This document shows, one piece after another, positions 34,450 through 43,105 of a DNA stretch of 64,000 nt; the first letter of the stretch is position 1; each line of letters starts with the position of its first letter. Location of the stretch: NCBI RefSeq assembly GCF_020026305.1, contig NZ_CP075691.1:7619415-7683414 (forward strand). The letters run 5' to 3'. The stretch is from Streptomyces sp. 135. Its GTDB lineage: Bacteria > Actinomycetota > Actinomycetes > Streptomycetales > Streptomycetaceae. A program made the translations under genes and the position numbers. The notes beneath the pieces were generated by a model. The model did no database searches and was not told where the DNA came from. It saw only the letters and a program-made list of their open reading frames with translations.

Positions 34450-35478
34450 TTGAAGGCGCTGGTCAAGGAGAAGGCAGAGCCGGGACTCCGGCTGATGGAC
34501 GTGCCGGAGCCGGTCATCGGCCACGGCGACGTCCTGATCAAGGTGCTCCGCACCGGGATCTGCGGAACGGATCTGCACATCCGGGACTGGGACGGCTGGG
34601 CGCAGCAGGCGGTCGCCGCGCCGCTGGTGGTCGGGCACGAGTTCGTCGGCGAGGTCGTGGAGACCGGCCGTGACGTCGTGGACATCAAGGCCGGTGACCA
34701 GGTCAGCGGCGAGGGCCACCTGGTCTGCGGCAAGTGCCGCAACTGCCTGGCCGGGCGCCGCCACCTGTGCCGCGCCACGGTGGGTCTCGGCGTCGGGCGG
34801 AACGGGGCCTTCGCGGAGTACGTCGCGCTGCCCGCGAGCAACGTATGGGTGCACCGCGTCCCCGTCGACCTCGACGTGGCCGCGATCTTCGACCCCTTCG
34901 GCAACGCCGTGCACACCGCCCTGTCCTTCCCGCTGGTCGGCGAGGACGTACTGATCACCGGCGCCGGACCGATCGGCCTGATGGCGGCGGCAGTGGCCCG
35001 GCACGCCGGGGCCCGCAACGTCGTGATCACCGACGTCAGCGAGGAGCGCCTGGAGCTGGCCCGCAAGGTGGGTGTCAGCCTCGCCCTGAACGTGGCGGAC
35101 TCGACGATCGCCGACGGCCAGCGCGAAATGGGGCTGCGCGAAGGGTTCGACGTCGGCCTGGAGATGTCCGGCAACCCGCGCGCGATGCGCGACATGGTCG
35201 CCAACATGACCCACGGCGGCAAGATCGCCATGCTCGGCCTGCCGGCCGAGGAGTTCCCCGTCGACTGGTCGCGGATCGTCACCTCGATGATCACGATCAA
35301 GGGCATCTACGGCCGCGAGATGTTCGAGACCTGGTACGCGATGTCCGTGCTGCTCGAAGGCGGCCTCGACCTGGCCCCCGTCATCACGGGCCGCTACGGC
35401 CACCGCGACTTCGAGGCGGCCTTCGACGACGCGGCGAGCGGCCGCGGCGGCAAGGTCATCCTCGACTGGACCTCCTGA
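34450..35478 (+). CDS. tdh: L-threonine 3-dehydrogenase
   Basis: Zinc-dependent medium-chain dehydrogenase of 342 residues that oxidises threonine to 2-amino-3-ketobutyrate using NAD. Motifs: GICGTDLHIRDWDGWAQQ, GHEFVGEVVETG, the structural-zinc cysteines in CGKCRNCLAGRRHLC, and the NAD fold VLITGAGPIGLMAAAVA. TTG 34450 gives the family N-terminus MKALVKEK and lies 8 bases after AGGAG; a GTG at 34444 is in frame but only 2 bases from the ribosome site. Followed by kbl, so the pair converts threonine to glycine and acetyl-CoA. Confidence 0.93.
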   Translation: MKALVKEKAEPGLRLMDVPEPVIGHGDVLIKVLRTGICGTDLHIRDWDGWAQQAVAAPLVVGHEFVGEVVETGRDVVDIKAGDQVSGEGHLVCGKCRNCLAGRRHLCRATVGLGVGRNGAFAEYVALPASNVWVHRVPVDLDVAAIFDPFGNAVHTALSFPLVGEDVLITGAGPIGLMAAAVARHAGARNVVITDVSEERLELARKVGVSLALNVADSTIADGQREMGLREGFDVGLEMSGNPRAMRDMVANMTHGGKIAMLGLPAEEFPVDWSRIVTSMITIKGIYGREMFETWYAMSVLLEGGLDLAPVITGRYGHRDFEAAFDDAASGRGGKVILDWTS

Positions 35479-35508
35479 CCCTCCCCGGCTCACCGAAGGC
35501 CGACTGAC

Positions 35509-35550
35509 GGCCCACTACCGGCCCCTCACCGGCCCACCACCGGCCCACCT
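35509..35550 (+). repeat. Short tandem repeats between tdh and kbl
   Basis: Three to four degenerate copies of a CCACYACCGGCC-like unit, each 10-12 bp, fill the spacer between tdh and the kbl ribosome site. No function is evident; possibly only a product of slippage. Confidence 0.5.
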
Positions 35551-35565
35551 CTGAAGGAATCCCGC

Positions 35566-36771
35566 ATGTTCGACTCCGTACGCGAAGACCTCCAGGCCAC
35601 GCTCGACGAGATCACCGCCGCGGGGCTGCACAAGCCCGAGCGCGTCATCGGCACCCCGCAGTCCGCCACGGTCGCCGTCACCTCCGGGGGCCGCCCCGGC
35701 GAGGTACTCAACTTCTGCGCCAACAACTACCTCGGCCTCGCCGACCACCCCGAGGTCGTCGCCGCCGCGCACGAGGCCCTGGACCGCTGGGGCTACGGCA
35801 TGGCCTCCGTCCGCTTCATCTGCGGTACGCAGGAGGTGCACAAGGAGCTGGAGGCGCGGCTGTCCGCCTTCCTCGGCCAAGAGGACACGATCCTCTACTC
35901 CTCATGCTTCGACGCCAACGGCGGTGTCTTCGAGACGCTCCTCGGCCCCGAGGACGCGGTGATCTCCGACGCCCTCAACCACGCCTCGATCATCGACGGC
36001 ATCCGCCTGTCCAAGGCGCGCCGCTTCCGGTACGCGAACCGTGACCTCGCGGACCTGGAGCAGCAGTTGAAGGAGGCGTCCGGTGCGCGGCGGCGGCTCA
36101 TCGTCACCGACGGCGTCTTCTCCATGGACGGGTACGTCGCCCCGCTCGCGGAGATCTGCGACCTCGCCGACCGGTACGACGCCATGGTCATGGTCGACGA
36201 CTCGCACGCCGTCGGCTTCGTCGGCCCCGGCGGCCGCGGCACTCCCGAACTGCACGGCGTCATGGACCGCGTCGACATCATCACGGGTACGTTGGGCAAG
36301 GCGCTCGGCGGCGCCTCGGGCGGCTACGTCGCGGCCCGCGCGGAGATCGTCGCGCTGCTGCGCCAGCGCTCGCGCCCGTACCTCTTCTCGAACACGCTCG
36401 CCCCGGTGATCGCGGCGGCCTCCCTGAAGGTCCTCGACCTCCTGGAGTCCGCGGGCGACCTGCGCGAGCGGCTCGCCGCGAACACGGCGCTCTTCCGCTC
36501 GCGGATGACCGAGGAGGGCTTCGACATCCTCCCGGGCGACCACGCCATCGCCCCGGTCATGATCGGCGACGCGGCCGTCGCGGGGCGCATGGCCGAACTG
36601 CTCCTGGAGCGGGGCGTGTACGTGATCGGCTTCTCGTACCCGGTGGTGCCGCAGGGCGCGGCCCGCATCCGCGTACAGCTGTCCGCGGCGCACTCCACGG
36701 AGGACGTGAACCGCGCGGTGGACGCCTTCGTGGCGGCGCGCGCGGAGCTGGGGGAGCCGGGCGGGGCCTGA
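35566..36771 (+). CDS. kbl: 2-amino-3-ketobutyrate CoA ligase (glycine C-acetyltransferase)
   Basis: PLP-dependent alpha-oxoamine synthase of 401 residues that cleaves 2-amino-3-ketobutyrate with CoA to glycine and acetyl-CoA. Motifs: LNFCANNYLGLADHPEVVAA, GYGMASVRFICGTQEVHKEL, DGVFSMDGYVAPL, VDDSHAVGFVGPGGRGTPEL and the PLP lysine in TGTLGKALGGASGGY. It lies 87 bp after tdh in the same direction. A hairpin follows at 36818. Confidence 0.95.
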   Translation: MFDSVREDLQATLDEITAAGLHKPERVIGTPQSATVAVTSGGRPGEVLNFCANNYLGLADHPEVVAAAHEALDRWGYGMASVRFICGTQEVHKELEARLSAFLGQEDTILYSSCFDANGGVFETLLGPEDAVISDALNHASIIDGIRLSKARRFRYANRDLADLEQQLKEASGARRRLIVTDGVFSMDGYVAPLAEICDLADRYDAMVMVDDSHAVGFVGPGGRGTPELHGVMDRVDIITGTLGKALGGASGGYVAARAEIVALLRQRSRPYLFSNTLAPVIAAASLKVLDLLESAGDLRERLAANTALFRSRMTEEGFDILPGDHAIAPVMIGDAAVAGRMAELLLERGVYVIGFSYPVVPQGAARIRVQLSAAHSTEDVNRAVDAFVAARAELGEPGGA

Positions 36772-36817
36772 CGGCGTCGGTGGCCTGCCTCTACCCCTAC
36801 GCCAGGCCTACGCCTAC

Positions 36818-36853
36818 GCCACGCCTACGCCTGCGCCGCGTCGTAGGCGTGGC
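36818..36853. terminator. Hairpin between convergent kbl and HxlR genes
   Basis: GCCACGCCTACG (36818-36829) pairs perfectly with CGTAGGCGTGGC (36842-36853) over 12 bp with a 12-nt loop. It overlaps the last codons of the HxlR gene. The left arm lies in a run of CCTACGCC repeats (36799-36831). Confidence 0.6.
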
Positions 36854-37190
36854 GGGCCGCTTCCACGCTCGCCAAGTGGACGTCCGACCAATCGGTGAGC
36901 GCCGCGAACACCGGGCCGAGCGACCGCCCGAGCGCGGTGATCTCGTACTCCACCCGGGGCGGGATCTCCGCGTGGTAGGTGCGCGTGACGAGCCCGTCCC
37001 GTTCCAGCTGGCGCAGCCGCTGGGTGAGCACCTTCGGGGTGATCTCGGGCAGCCGCCGCTGGACCTCGACGAACCGTTGCCGGCCGTGTCCCTTGAGCAC
37101 CCACAGGATCGGCGTCGACCACCGGCTGAAGACCAGGTCCACCACCGGGCTGATCGGGCACGCCTGGACGGGATCGGGGCGCGACGTCAT
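36825..37190 (-). CDS. HxlR family transcriptional regulator
   Basis: Winged-helix regulator of 121 residues. ACPISPVVDLVFSRWSTPIL, RRLPEITPKVLTQRLRQLER, DGLVTRTYHAEIPPRVEYEI and LGRSLGPVFAALTDW are the family pattern; the N-terminal Cys in QACPISP is the residue often used for redox or electrophile sensing. ATG 37190 has GGAGG 4 bases upstream. The neighbouring rightward ORF could be its target. Confidence 0.88.
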   Translation of the reverse strand: MTSRPDPVQACPISPVVDLVFSRWSTPILWVLKGHGRQRFVEVQRRLPEITPKVLTQRLRQLERDGLVTRTYHAEIPPRVEYEITALGRSLGPVFAALTDWSDVHLASVEAARHAYDAAQA

Positions 37191-37284
37191 ACGGCCTCCA
37201 TAGAGCCAGTACCTGCCTGCGCCGGGCCAACCGGCACAAGGAGGAACACGCACGCCATAAGCACGCTTTCCCCCCGCCGCGCCG

Positions 37285-37692
37285 GTGAACGCCCCCCACC
37301 GGCCCTTCCGGCCCCCACGTCCAGCTCACGGCGCCGTCATCCGGCCCAGCGAGATCTCGGAGCCGGGATCGCCGGCCTTCTTCCTCGGCGACACCACGCC
37401 CCCCTCGCCCGGCGCGGTGCTGCTGCCGCCCCGTCTCGACGCCGAGTTCGCCCACGTCCACACCGACGGCAGCCTCCACTTGGCGCTGTCGAGCGAGGAC
37501 CAGCGGGAAGTCATCGAAAAGGGCTGGGGCGGGCGCCATCCCCTCTACTCGCCCACCGTCAATGTGATGATGCCCTACGGCCCCCGCACCGACGAGGAAC
37601 TGGCGAGCGCCCAGGCGGTCGTCGCGGCGTCCTGTCGCTACGCCTCCGGTCACGAGCTCGCGCCGCGGTTCAGCCGGTCAGCGCCCCGGTGA
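37285..37692 (+). CDS. Luciferase-domain (DUF5519-like) protein
   Basis: Protein of about 135 residues. The C-terminal 80 residues (FAHVHTDGSLHLALSSEDQR, VIEKGWGGRHPLYSPTVNVM, MPYGPRTDEELASAQAVV) match the small domain seen in DUF5519 proteins. GTG 37285 is the first start after a stop at 37258, but its ribosome site is weak. An AAGGAGG at 37238-37244 lies too far upstream, so the true N-terminus may be lost or shifted. Its 3' end overlaps the opposite phosphotransferase gene by 23 bp. Confidence 0.6.
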   Translation: MNAPHRPFRPPRPAHGAVIRPSEISEPGSPAFFLGDTTPPSPGAVLLPPRLDAEFAHVHTDGSLHLALSSEDQREVIEKGWGGRHPLYSPTVNVMMPYGPRTDEELASAQAVVAASCRYASGHELAPRFSRSAPR

Positions 37693-38581
37693 TCTGGCGG
37701 GTGGTCTGCGCGGCGACCCGGGGGTCGGTGGCGGCGTAGGAGGTGTAGGCGTTGAGGCCGGTGGCCAGTGCCCAGCCGCGGCCCCGGAGCCATGTGGCGT
37801 CGTCCACGCCGAGCGCGGCGCGGAACACGGCCCGGCTTTCGGCCGACATCAGGGTGAAGGCGATGGTCAGGTCGCAGGCCGGGTCGCCGACGCCGAGCTC
37901 GCCGAAGTCGATGACCGCGCTGAGGCGTCCGTCGACGGTCAGCAGATTGCCGGTGTGGAAGTCACCGTGGAACCAGACCGGGTGTCGGTCCCACGCGGGG
38001 GCGGCGAGGGCCGCGTCCCACAGCCCGGTCATCGCCGCGCCGTCGAACACGCCGTCGACCTCCGCGATGGCGGCCCGTGTGTCGTGATCGCGGTCGGCGA
38101 GGCGGTTGACGGTGAGCGCCTCACGGGCACCTACGCTCCCCGAGCCCTCGGTCCCGCACCCCTGAAGGGCCCTGAGAAACTGCGCCAGTTGAGCGGCGGC
38201 GCTCGGCGAGCCGCCCAGCGTCTCCGTGGTCGCGACCTCGCCGTCCAGCCAGCGGGTCACCGCCCACGGCCAGGGGTAACCGAAGCCGGGCTTTCCCACC
38301 CCCACCGGTTCGGGGACGGCCAGCGGCAGATGCGGGGCGAGCCGGGGGAGCCACGTGAACTCCTTCTCGGCCTGCCTGATGGCCCCCGAGTGCCGGGGCA
38401 GCCGGACGGACAGCTCATCGCCGAGACGGTAGATCACGTGATCCGAGCCGGCCGGGTCGAGCCGCACGAGCGGCAGTCCGGCCCACTGCGGGAACTGTGC
38501 TTCGACCAGTCGCCCGGCCGGAGCCGCGTCGATCATCGGATGGCGGTCGTTTCCTGCGGATGCGGTGCTCTCGGTCGGCAA
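37670..38581 (-). CDS. Aminoglycoside/macrolide phosphotransferase family protein (APH)
   Basis: Kinase-like protein of 303 residues. The N-lobe has HVIYRLGDELSVRLPR, the catalytic loop is WFHGDFHTGNLLTVDG and the metal-binding motif is VIDFGELGVGDPACDLT. The start is TTG 38581 with GAGGAG 5 bases upstream; an internal ATG at MIDAAP is the alternative. Such genes may inactivate an aminoglycoside-like antibiotic or phosphorylate a metabolite; the substrate is not evident. Confidence 0.87.
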   Translation of the reverse strand: MPTESTASAGNDRHPMIDAAPAGRLVEAQFPQWAGLPLVRLDPAGSDHVIYRLGDELSVRLPRHSGAIRQAEKEFTWLPRLAPHLPLAVPEPVGVGKPGFGYPWPWAVTRWLDGEVATTETLGGSPSAAAQLAQFLRALQGCGTEGSGSVGAREALTVNRLADRDHDTRAAIAEVDGVFDGAAMTGLWDAALAAPAWDRHPVWFHGDFHTGNLLTVDGRLSAVIDFGELGVGDPACDLTIAFTLMSAESRAVFRAALGVDDATWLRGRGWALATGLNAYTSYAATDPRVAAQTTRQITGALTG

Positions 38582-38615
38582 GCGGGCTCCTCATCGTGGT
38601 CACCCGCTCGTGCGG

Positions 38616-38660
38616 GGCGTCGGGGCGTCGGGCGGGCGTCTAGGCGTCGAGGCGCCGGGG
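38616..38660 (+). repeat. GGCGTCGG-like tandem repeats
   Basis: The region between the APH start and the LysR gene holds about five degenerate copies of an 8-10 base GGCGTCGG unit. It has no coding signal. Confidence 0.4.
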
Positions 38661-38827
38661 CGGGCCGGACGGTCGGGCTGCCGGCCTGTCGGTCGGTTGG
38701 TCGCTGGGATGGATGGAACCATCACAGCGACCGCTGAGCCGCCTGTCGACCGTTTTTCACCGGGGTGCCGGAAGCCCGGCGAGACCGGTGGTGCGGGGGA
38801 GCCCGGCGGTTTGGGAGAATCGGCCGC

Positions 38828-39730
38828 ATGATCGAAGCGCGGCGGCTGCACATCCTCCGTGCGGTGGCCGACCACCGCACGGTCACGGCCGCTGCCGCCG
38901 CGCTGTACCTCACCCCGTCCGCCGTGTCCCAGCAGCTCACGGCCCTGGAGCAGGAGACCGGCCACCGCCTGGTCGACCGCTCGGCGCGCGGCGTACGCCT
39001 GACGGCCGCCGGAGAGATCCTGCTCACGCACACCAACGCGGTCCTCGCCCAGCTGGAGCGGGCCGAGGCCGAACTCGCCGCGTACAGCTCCGGTGAGGCG
39101 GGGACGGTCACCGTCGCGTCCTTCGCCACCGGGATCGGCCTGGTCGTCGGCCCGGCCCTGGCCCGCCTCGCCGACACCGCGCCCGGCATCAGGGTGCGCG
39201 TCCAGGACGCGGAGGGCGATGCCAGCCTCCCGATGGTGCTTGACCGGCAGGTCGACGTCGCGGTCGCCGTGGAGTACCGCGGCGCGCCGGGCGCGGACGA
39301 CCCCAGGCTGACCCGCGTCCCCCTCTACGCGGAGCCCTTCGACGCGGTGCTCCCCCTCGGCCACCGGCTCGCCGAGGCCGACCGGGTCCCGCTGGCCGAG
39401 CTGGCCAAGGACGCCTGGATCGGCCCCTTCGCCGGCAACCCCTGCCACGACGTCGTCGTCCTCGCCTGCGAGCAGGCCGGCTTCCAGCCGGTGCTTGAGC
39501 ACTGGTCGGACGACTTCCGTGCGGTGGTGGCGCTCGCCTCGGCCGGCGCGGGCGTCGCCCTCGTACCGCGTTCGGCGCTGCGCGGCATGGACGTGTCGGG
39601 CGCGGTGGTGCGTCCGGTGGAGGGCGCGGCCCCGACGCGCAGGGTGTTCGCGGCCGTGCGGTGCGGGGCGGAAGGCCATCCCCTGATCCGCCCGGTCCTG
39701 GCGGCGCTCGGAGAAGCCGCGGCGGGCTGA
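38828..39730 (+). CDS. LysR family transcriptional regulator
   Basis: Regulator of 300 residues. The N-terminal HTH reads RRLHILRAVADHRTVTAAAA and LYLTPSAVSQQLTALEQETG, followed by the periplasmic-binding-like effector domain from about residue 90 (TVTVASFATGIGLVVGPALA). ATG 38828 is preceded by GGGAG. Its target and effector are unknown; the neighbouring genes are unrelated in function. Confidence 0.9.
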   Translation: MIEARRLHILRAVADHRTVTAAAAALYLTPSAVSQQLTALEQETGHRLVDRSARGVRLTAAGEILLTHTNAVLAQLERAEAELAAYSSGEAGTVTVASFATGIGLVVGPALARLADTAPGIRVRVQDAEGDASLPMVLDRQVDVAVAVEYRGAPGADDPRLTRVPLYAEPFDAVLPLGHRLAEADRVPLAELAKDAWIGPFAGNPCHDVVVLACEQAGFQPVLEHWSDDFRAVVALASAGAGVALVPRSALRGMDVSGAVVRPVEGAAPTRRVFAAVRCGAEGHPLIRPVLAALGEAAAG

Positions 39731-39880
39731 GACGCCCGGCGCCACCGACGGTGCGCCTTCCGGTCGTCGGCGGGGTGTCTTCCGGCGCTCCGGCCGCTCC
39801 CACCACGGGACGCTCCTCCGCCGCTCCCGTCCCCCCCAACGCACACGAAACCCAGCTCCGACCTATTGACCCTGTGCTCA

Positions 39881-39912
39881 ACCAGTCATCAGCGTGACTG
39901 ACTGGTCATCAG
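39881..39912 (+). promoter_or_regulatory. Operator-like inverted and direct repeats between LysR and XRE genes
   Basis: ACCAGTCA (39881-39888) and TGACTGGT (39899-39906) are a perfect 8-bp inverted repeat. GTCATCAG also occurs twice as a direct repeat with 20 bp spacing (39885 and 39905). A TTGACC at 39866-39871 could be a -35. The repeats lie about 120 bp before the XRE-cupin start. Confidence 0.45.
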
Positions 39913-39987
39913 TAAGGGCTTTCTGAACGTAATTTTCAGGACACTTCTGGGGGCGGTACCGGCCCACGACTGAGAGCTGGATCACGC

Positions 39988-40015
39988 TTGCCCGTCATCT
40001 CGTATCCGGGATAGC
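39988..40015 (+). promoter_or_regulatory. Promoter of the XRE-cupin gene with a palindrome on the -10
   Basis: TTGCCC (39988-39993), 16 bp, GATAGC (40010-40015). The -10 lies 9 bp before the ATG at 40025, so the message would be leaderless or nearly so. TATCC-G-GGATA (40003-40013) overlaps the -10 and is a likely site for autorepression. Confidence 0.5.
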
Positions 40016-40024
40016 GTGCCAGAT

Positions 40025-40588
40025 ATGGAACACGAAGGAGTCGATGCGCGCCTGGCCGCCCGGCTGTCCGAACTGCGCGCCGAACGCGGCTGGTCCCTGG
40101 GCGAGTTGGCCGAGCTGAGCGGGATCAGCCGCTCCACCCTGTCCCGCGCCGAGCGCGCGGAGATCAGCCCCACCGCCGCCCTCCTCAACCGCCTCTGTGC
40201 CGTCTACGAACGGACCATGTCGCAGCTCCTGAGCGAGGTCGAGGCCGAGCCCGCACAGCTGGTGCGCGCCGTCGACCAGGCGGTCTGGGCGGACGACGAC
40301 GCGGGGTTCATGCGCTGGGCGGTGTCTCCGCCGCACATCGGGATGCGCGCCGAGCTGGTCGAGGGCCGACTTCAGCCGGGCGCCGACATCGCCTACGACC
40401 GGCCGCCCGTGCCCGGCCTGGAGCAGCACATCTGGGTGCTCGAAGGCGGCCTGGAGGTGACGGTGCAGGGGGAGGCGCACGCTCTGCGCACCGGCGACTG
40501 CCTGCGGTTCCGTCTGTGGGGCGCGTCGCGCTTCCGCTGCCTGGGGGAGCAGGCCGTGCGGTACGCACTCGTGGTGGTGAAGCCGTGA
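40025..40588 (+). CDS. XRE family regulator with cupin domain
   Basis: Regulator of 187 residues. HTH: LRAERGWSLGELAELSGISR and STLSRAERAEISPTAALLNR. The C-terminal cupin-like domain is shorter than usual (EQHIWVLEGGLEVTVQGEAH, then LRTGDCLRFRLWG). It overlaps the next acetyltransferase gene by 4 bases (GTGA), a common pairing in actinomycetes, so both probably act in one small resistance or modification unit. Confidence 0.88.
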   Translation: MEHEGVDARLAARLSELRAERGWSLGELAELSGISRSTLSRAERAEISPTAALLNRLCAVYERTMSQLLSEVEAEPAQLVRAVDQAVWADDDAGFMRWAVSPPHIGMRAELVEGRLQPGADIAYDRPPVPGLEQHIWVLEGGLEVTVQGEAHALRTGDCLRFRLWGASRFRCLGEQAVRYALVVVKP

Positions 40589-41130
40589 GGGCGGGCTCGG
40601 CCCCCACCGGTCAGGACGTCGTCACCCGCCTCGACGCCGCCCGGCTCCTGGACCGCGCGGACGGCCTGGCCGACCTGCTCGTCGACACCGTGCGGGGCGG
40701 CGCCTCGCTCGGTTTCCTCGCCGGTCTGGAGCGCGCCGAGGCGGCCGCCTGGTGGCGCGGGCTCGCCGGAGCGGTCGAGTCCGGCGGCCTCGCGGTCTGG
40801 GCCGCCCATGACGGCACGAGGGTCACCGGTACCGTCGGCGTCGCCTTCGTCGACAAGCCGAACGGCCGCCACCGCGCGGAGATCACCAAGCTGATGGTGC
40901 ACCCGTCCGCGCGCGGCCGGGGCCTCGCCCGCGCCCTCCTGGCCACCGCCGAGGAGGCGGCGGCGGACGCGGGCGTGACCCTGCTCGTCCTCGACACGGA
41001 GACCGGCAGCCCGGCCGAGTCCCTCTACGGCGGGGCGGGCTGGACCCGGGCGGGGACCATCCCCGACTACGCGACGGACCCGGCCGGGACCCTGCACCCG
41101 ACGACGCTCTTCTACAAGCGGCTCACGTGA
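40585..41130 (+). CDS. GNAT family N-acetyltransferase
   Basis: Acetyl-CoA-dependent acetyltransferase of 181 residues. The acetyl-CoA loop is EITKLMVHPSARGRGLARAL (RGxGLA), followed by DTETGSPAESLYGGAGWTRA, typical of the fold's C-terminal strand. The GTG start overlaps the upstream regulator's stop. Substrate unknown. Confidence 0.88.
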   Translation: MRAGSAPTGQDVVTRLDAARLLDRADGLADLLVDTVRGGASLGFLAGLERAEAAAWWRGLAGAVESGGLAVWAAHDGTRVTGTVGVAFVDKPNGRHRAEITKLMVHPSARGRGLARALLATAEEAAADAGVTLLVLDTETGSPAESLYGGAGWTRAGTIPDYATDPAGTLHPTTLFYKRLT

Positions 41131-41206
41131 ACGCCCGGCCCGGCAAGCCGCCCGGCATCCGCCGCCCGGCGGCCCCCGGCCCCGCAGTCGCCGCGAGGGC
41201 CGCGCC

Positions 41207-41500
41207 TCAGTACCGCAGCGCCGCCAAGAAGCCGTAGCTGTCGCGCGCCGTCGCGAACGGATCCGCCGGGCTGTCGTGCTCGACCAGCCACTGCCGGACG
41301 CCGCCCACGCGCGCGTGGGCGAACATCGCGGCGAAGTCGAGCGTCCCCGAACCCACGTCGGCGAAGCCCCCGTCGGCCGCCATGTCCTTCACGTGCAGCG
41401 CGGGGAAACGCCGCGGGTGGCGCCGGAAGTACGTGCCGGGATCCGCGCCGCCCCTCACCGCCCAGTACACGTCCAGTTCGAAGCCGACCAGCTCCGGATC
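41207..41500 (-). pseudogene. Truncated sugar phosphate isomerase/epimerase (C-terminal third only)
   Basis: The reading frame encodes only the last ~95 residues of a TIM-barrel sugar isomerase: ELVGFELDVYWAVRGGADPG, RFPALHVKDMAADGGFADVG, SGTLDFAAMFAHARVGGVRQ and WLVEHDSPADPFATARDSYG, ending FLAALRY. The His and Glu metal ligands of this end are intact. Upstream of about 41500 the frame turns into low-complexity sequence with no similarity, so the first two thirds are deleted. Confidence 0.8.
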
Positions 41501-41677
41501 TGTGGCGGACGCGGAGCCGGTTCGGCGAGTGATCCGCATGAGGCGCCGCACGTGGGGGAGGCTGAGCCGCAGGAACCACCACCCGAAGGAGCCGAACGAC
41601 CCGAAGAACCCTGAACGACCCCGGAAGACTCTCGAAGCAAGCCCGCCCGCAGGAAACCACCCCAGGGAGCCCGCGCG

Positions 41678-42658
41678 ATGCCCGACCGGACCGACGACAC
41701 CACCACCCCCAGCGCCACCTACACCGCGGGGCTGCTCAACGCGGCGGACGGCGTGCCCGTCGCCACGTACACCTGGCTGCCCGCCGACGGCAGGCCGCGC
41801 GCCTACGTCCAGATCGCGCACGGCGCCGCCGAACACGCCCTGCGCTACGACCGCTTCGCCCGCCACCTGACCGCCCACGGCTACGGGGTGGTGGCCTCCG
41901 ACCACCGGGGCCACGGCGCGACCGCGCAGGCCACCGGCGGCCACGGGGTGACCTCCGGAGCCGACGGCGCCTCGGACGCCGACAGCTGGCGGGCGATCGT
42001 CGACGACCTCAAGGCCATCGGCGACCAGGTCCGCACCCTGCATCCCGGGGTGCCGTTCTTCCTCCTGGGGCACAGCCTCGGCTCGATGCTGGCGCGGGAC
42101 TACGCCCAGGAGTACGCGGACGGCCTCGCGGGCGTGATCCTCTCGGGCACGTTCCGCTCGCTGCCCGGAGCCGAGCTCGACGGAGCGATCGCCCGCCTGG
42201 AGCGCGAGGTCGCCGAGCGGGGGCGCGCCGCGATCTCCTCGTACGTCCCCGACCTCTTCGCCTCGTTCAACGACCCGTACCCCCGCCGCACCGGCTTCGA
42301 GTGGCTCTCCAGGGACGAGGCCGAGGTGGACGCGTACGTCGCCGACGAACGCTGCGGCTTCGCCTTCTCCGCGGGCCTCTGCCTGGACTGGGTGCGCGCC
42401 GTGCGCAAGATCAACGACCCGCGCAACCTCGCGCGCGTGCCCGCGGATCTGCCGATCCACGTCGCGGTCGGCGAGCAGGACCCCTGCAACCAGCGGATGA
42501 CGCTGGTCCACGAACTCCTGGAGGACTTCCGGTACGTGGGCGTGGAGGACCTGACGTGGAAGGGCTACCCCGACGCGCGCCACGAGATCCTCAACGAGAC
42601 CAACCGGGACGAGGTCCAGGAGGATCTCACGGCGTGGCTGGACAAGCGGGTGCTGTGA
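41678..42658 (+). CDS. Alpha/beta hydrolase, lysophospholipase/monoacylglycerol lipase type
   Basis: Serine hydrolase of 326 residues. YVQIAHGAAEHALRYDRFAR, SDHRGHGATA, the nucleophile elbow LLGHSLGSMLARDYA, the Asp in HVAVGEQDPCN and the His in DARHEILNE form the full triad. No signal peptide. ATG 41678 follows a GGGAG at 41658. Probably cleaves acyl esters of small lipids. Confidence 0.9.
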   Translation: MPDRTDDTTTPSATYTAGLLNAADGVPVATYTWLPADGRPRAYVQIAHGAAEHALRYDRFARHLTAHGYGVVASDHRGHGATAQATGGHGVTSGADGASDADSWRAIVDDLKAIGDQVRTLHPGVPFFLLGHSLGSMLARDYAQEYADGLAGVILSGTFRSLPGAELDGAIARLEREVAERGRAAISSYVPDLFASFNDPYPRRTGFEWLSRDEAEVDAYVADERCGFAFSAGLCLDWVRAVRKINDPRNLARVPADLPIHVAVGEQDPCNQRMTLVHELLEDFRYVGVEDLTWKGYPDARHEILNETNRDEVQEDLTAWLDKRVL

Positions 42659-42709
42659 GCCCGGCCGGTGAGTCCGCGCCTGTCAGTGGCGTTGGCTACG
42701 GTTCATGCC

Positions 42710-43090
42710 ATGTCGAAGTCCAGATCCCGGGCCCGCGTCACCTCCGATGACGTGCGCCGCATCGCCCTCGCCCTGCCGGACACGGTGGAGAAGATCGCGT
42801 GGAGCATGCCCACGTTCCGTGTCTCCGGAAAGATGTTCGTGACGGTTCCGGACGACGAGACGTCGATCGCGGTGCGCTGCCCGAAGGTCGAGCGGGACGA
42901 ACTGGTCCTCGCCGAGCCGGACAAGTTCTGGGTCGCGGCGCACGAGGCGAGCTCTGCCTGGGTCCGGGTGCGCCTCGCGGCGCTGGACAAGGAGGAGCTC
43001 ACCGACATCCTGGCCGACTCCTGGCGCCAGGCCGCACCGCCCCGACTCCTCGAAGAGCACCCCGAGTTGGGGCTCCCTGCCCCGGAGTGA
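42710..43090 (+). CDS. MmcQ/YjbR family DNA-binding-like protein
   Basis: Small protein of 126 residues with the YjbR/MmcQ fold: VRRIALALPDTVEKIAWSMP, TFRVSGKMFVTVPDDETSIA and a C-terminal AWVRVRLAALDKEELTDILA. The ATG 42710 was preferred because it is the family's normal start; upstream in-frame codons overlap a candidate -10 (TACGGT at 42697), so the message may be leaderless. The biochemical role of the family is poorly known. Confidence 0.85.
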   Translation: MSKSRSRARVTSDDVRRIALALPDTVEKIAWSMPTFRVSGKMFVTVPDDETSIAVRCPKVERDELVLAEPDKFWVAAHEASSAWVRVRLAALDKEELTDILADSWRQAAPPRLLEEHPELGLPAPE

Positions 43091-43105
43091 GGCCGCGCCG
43101 GCACC

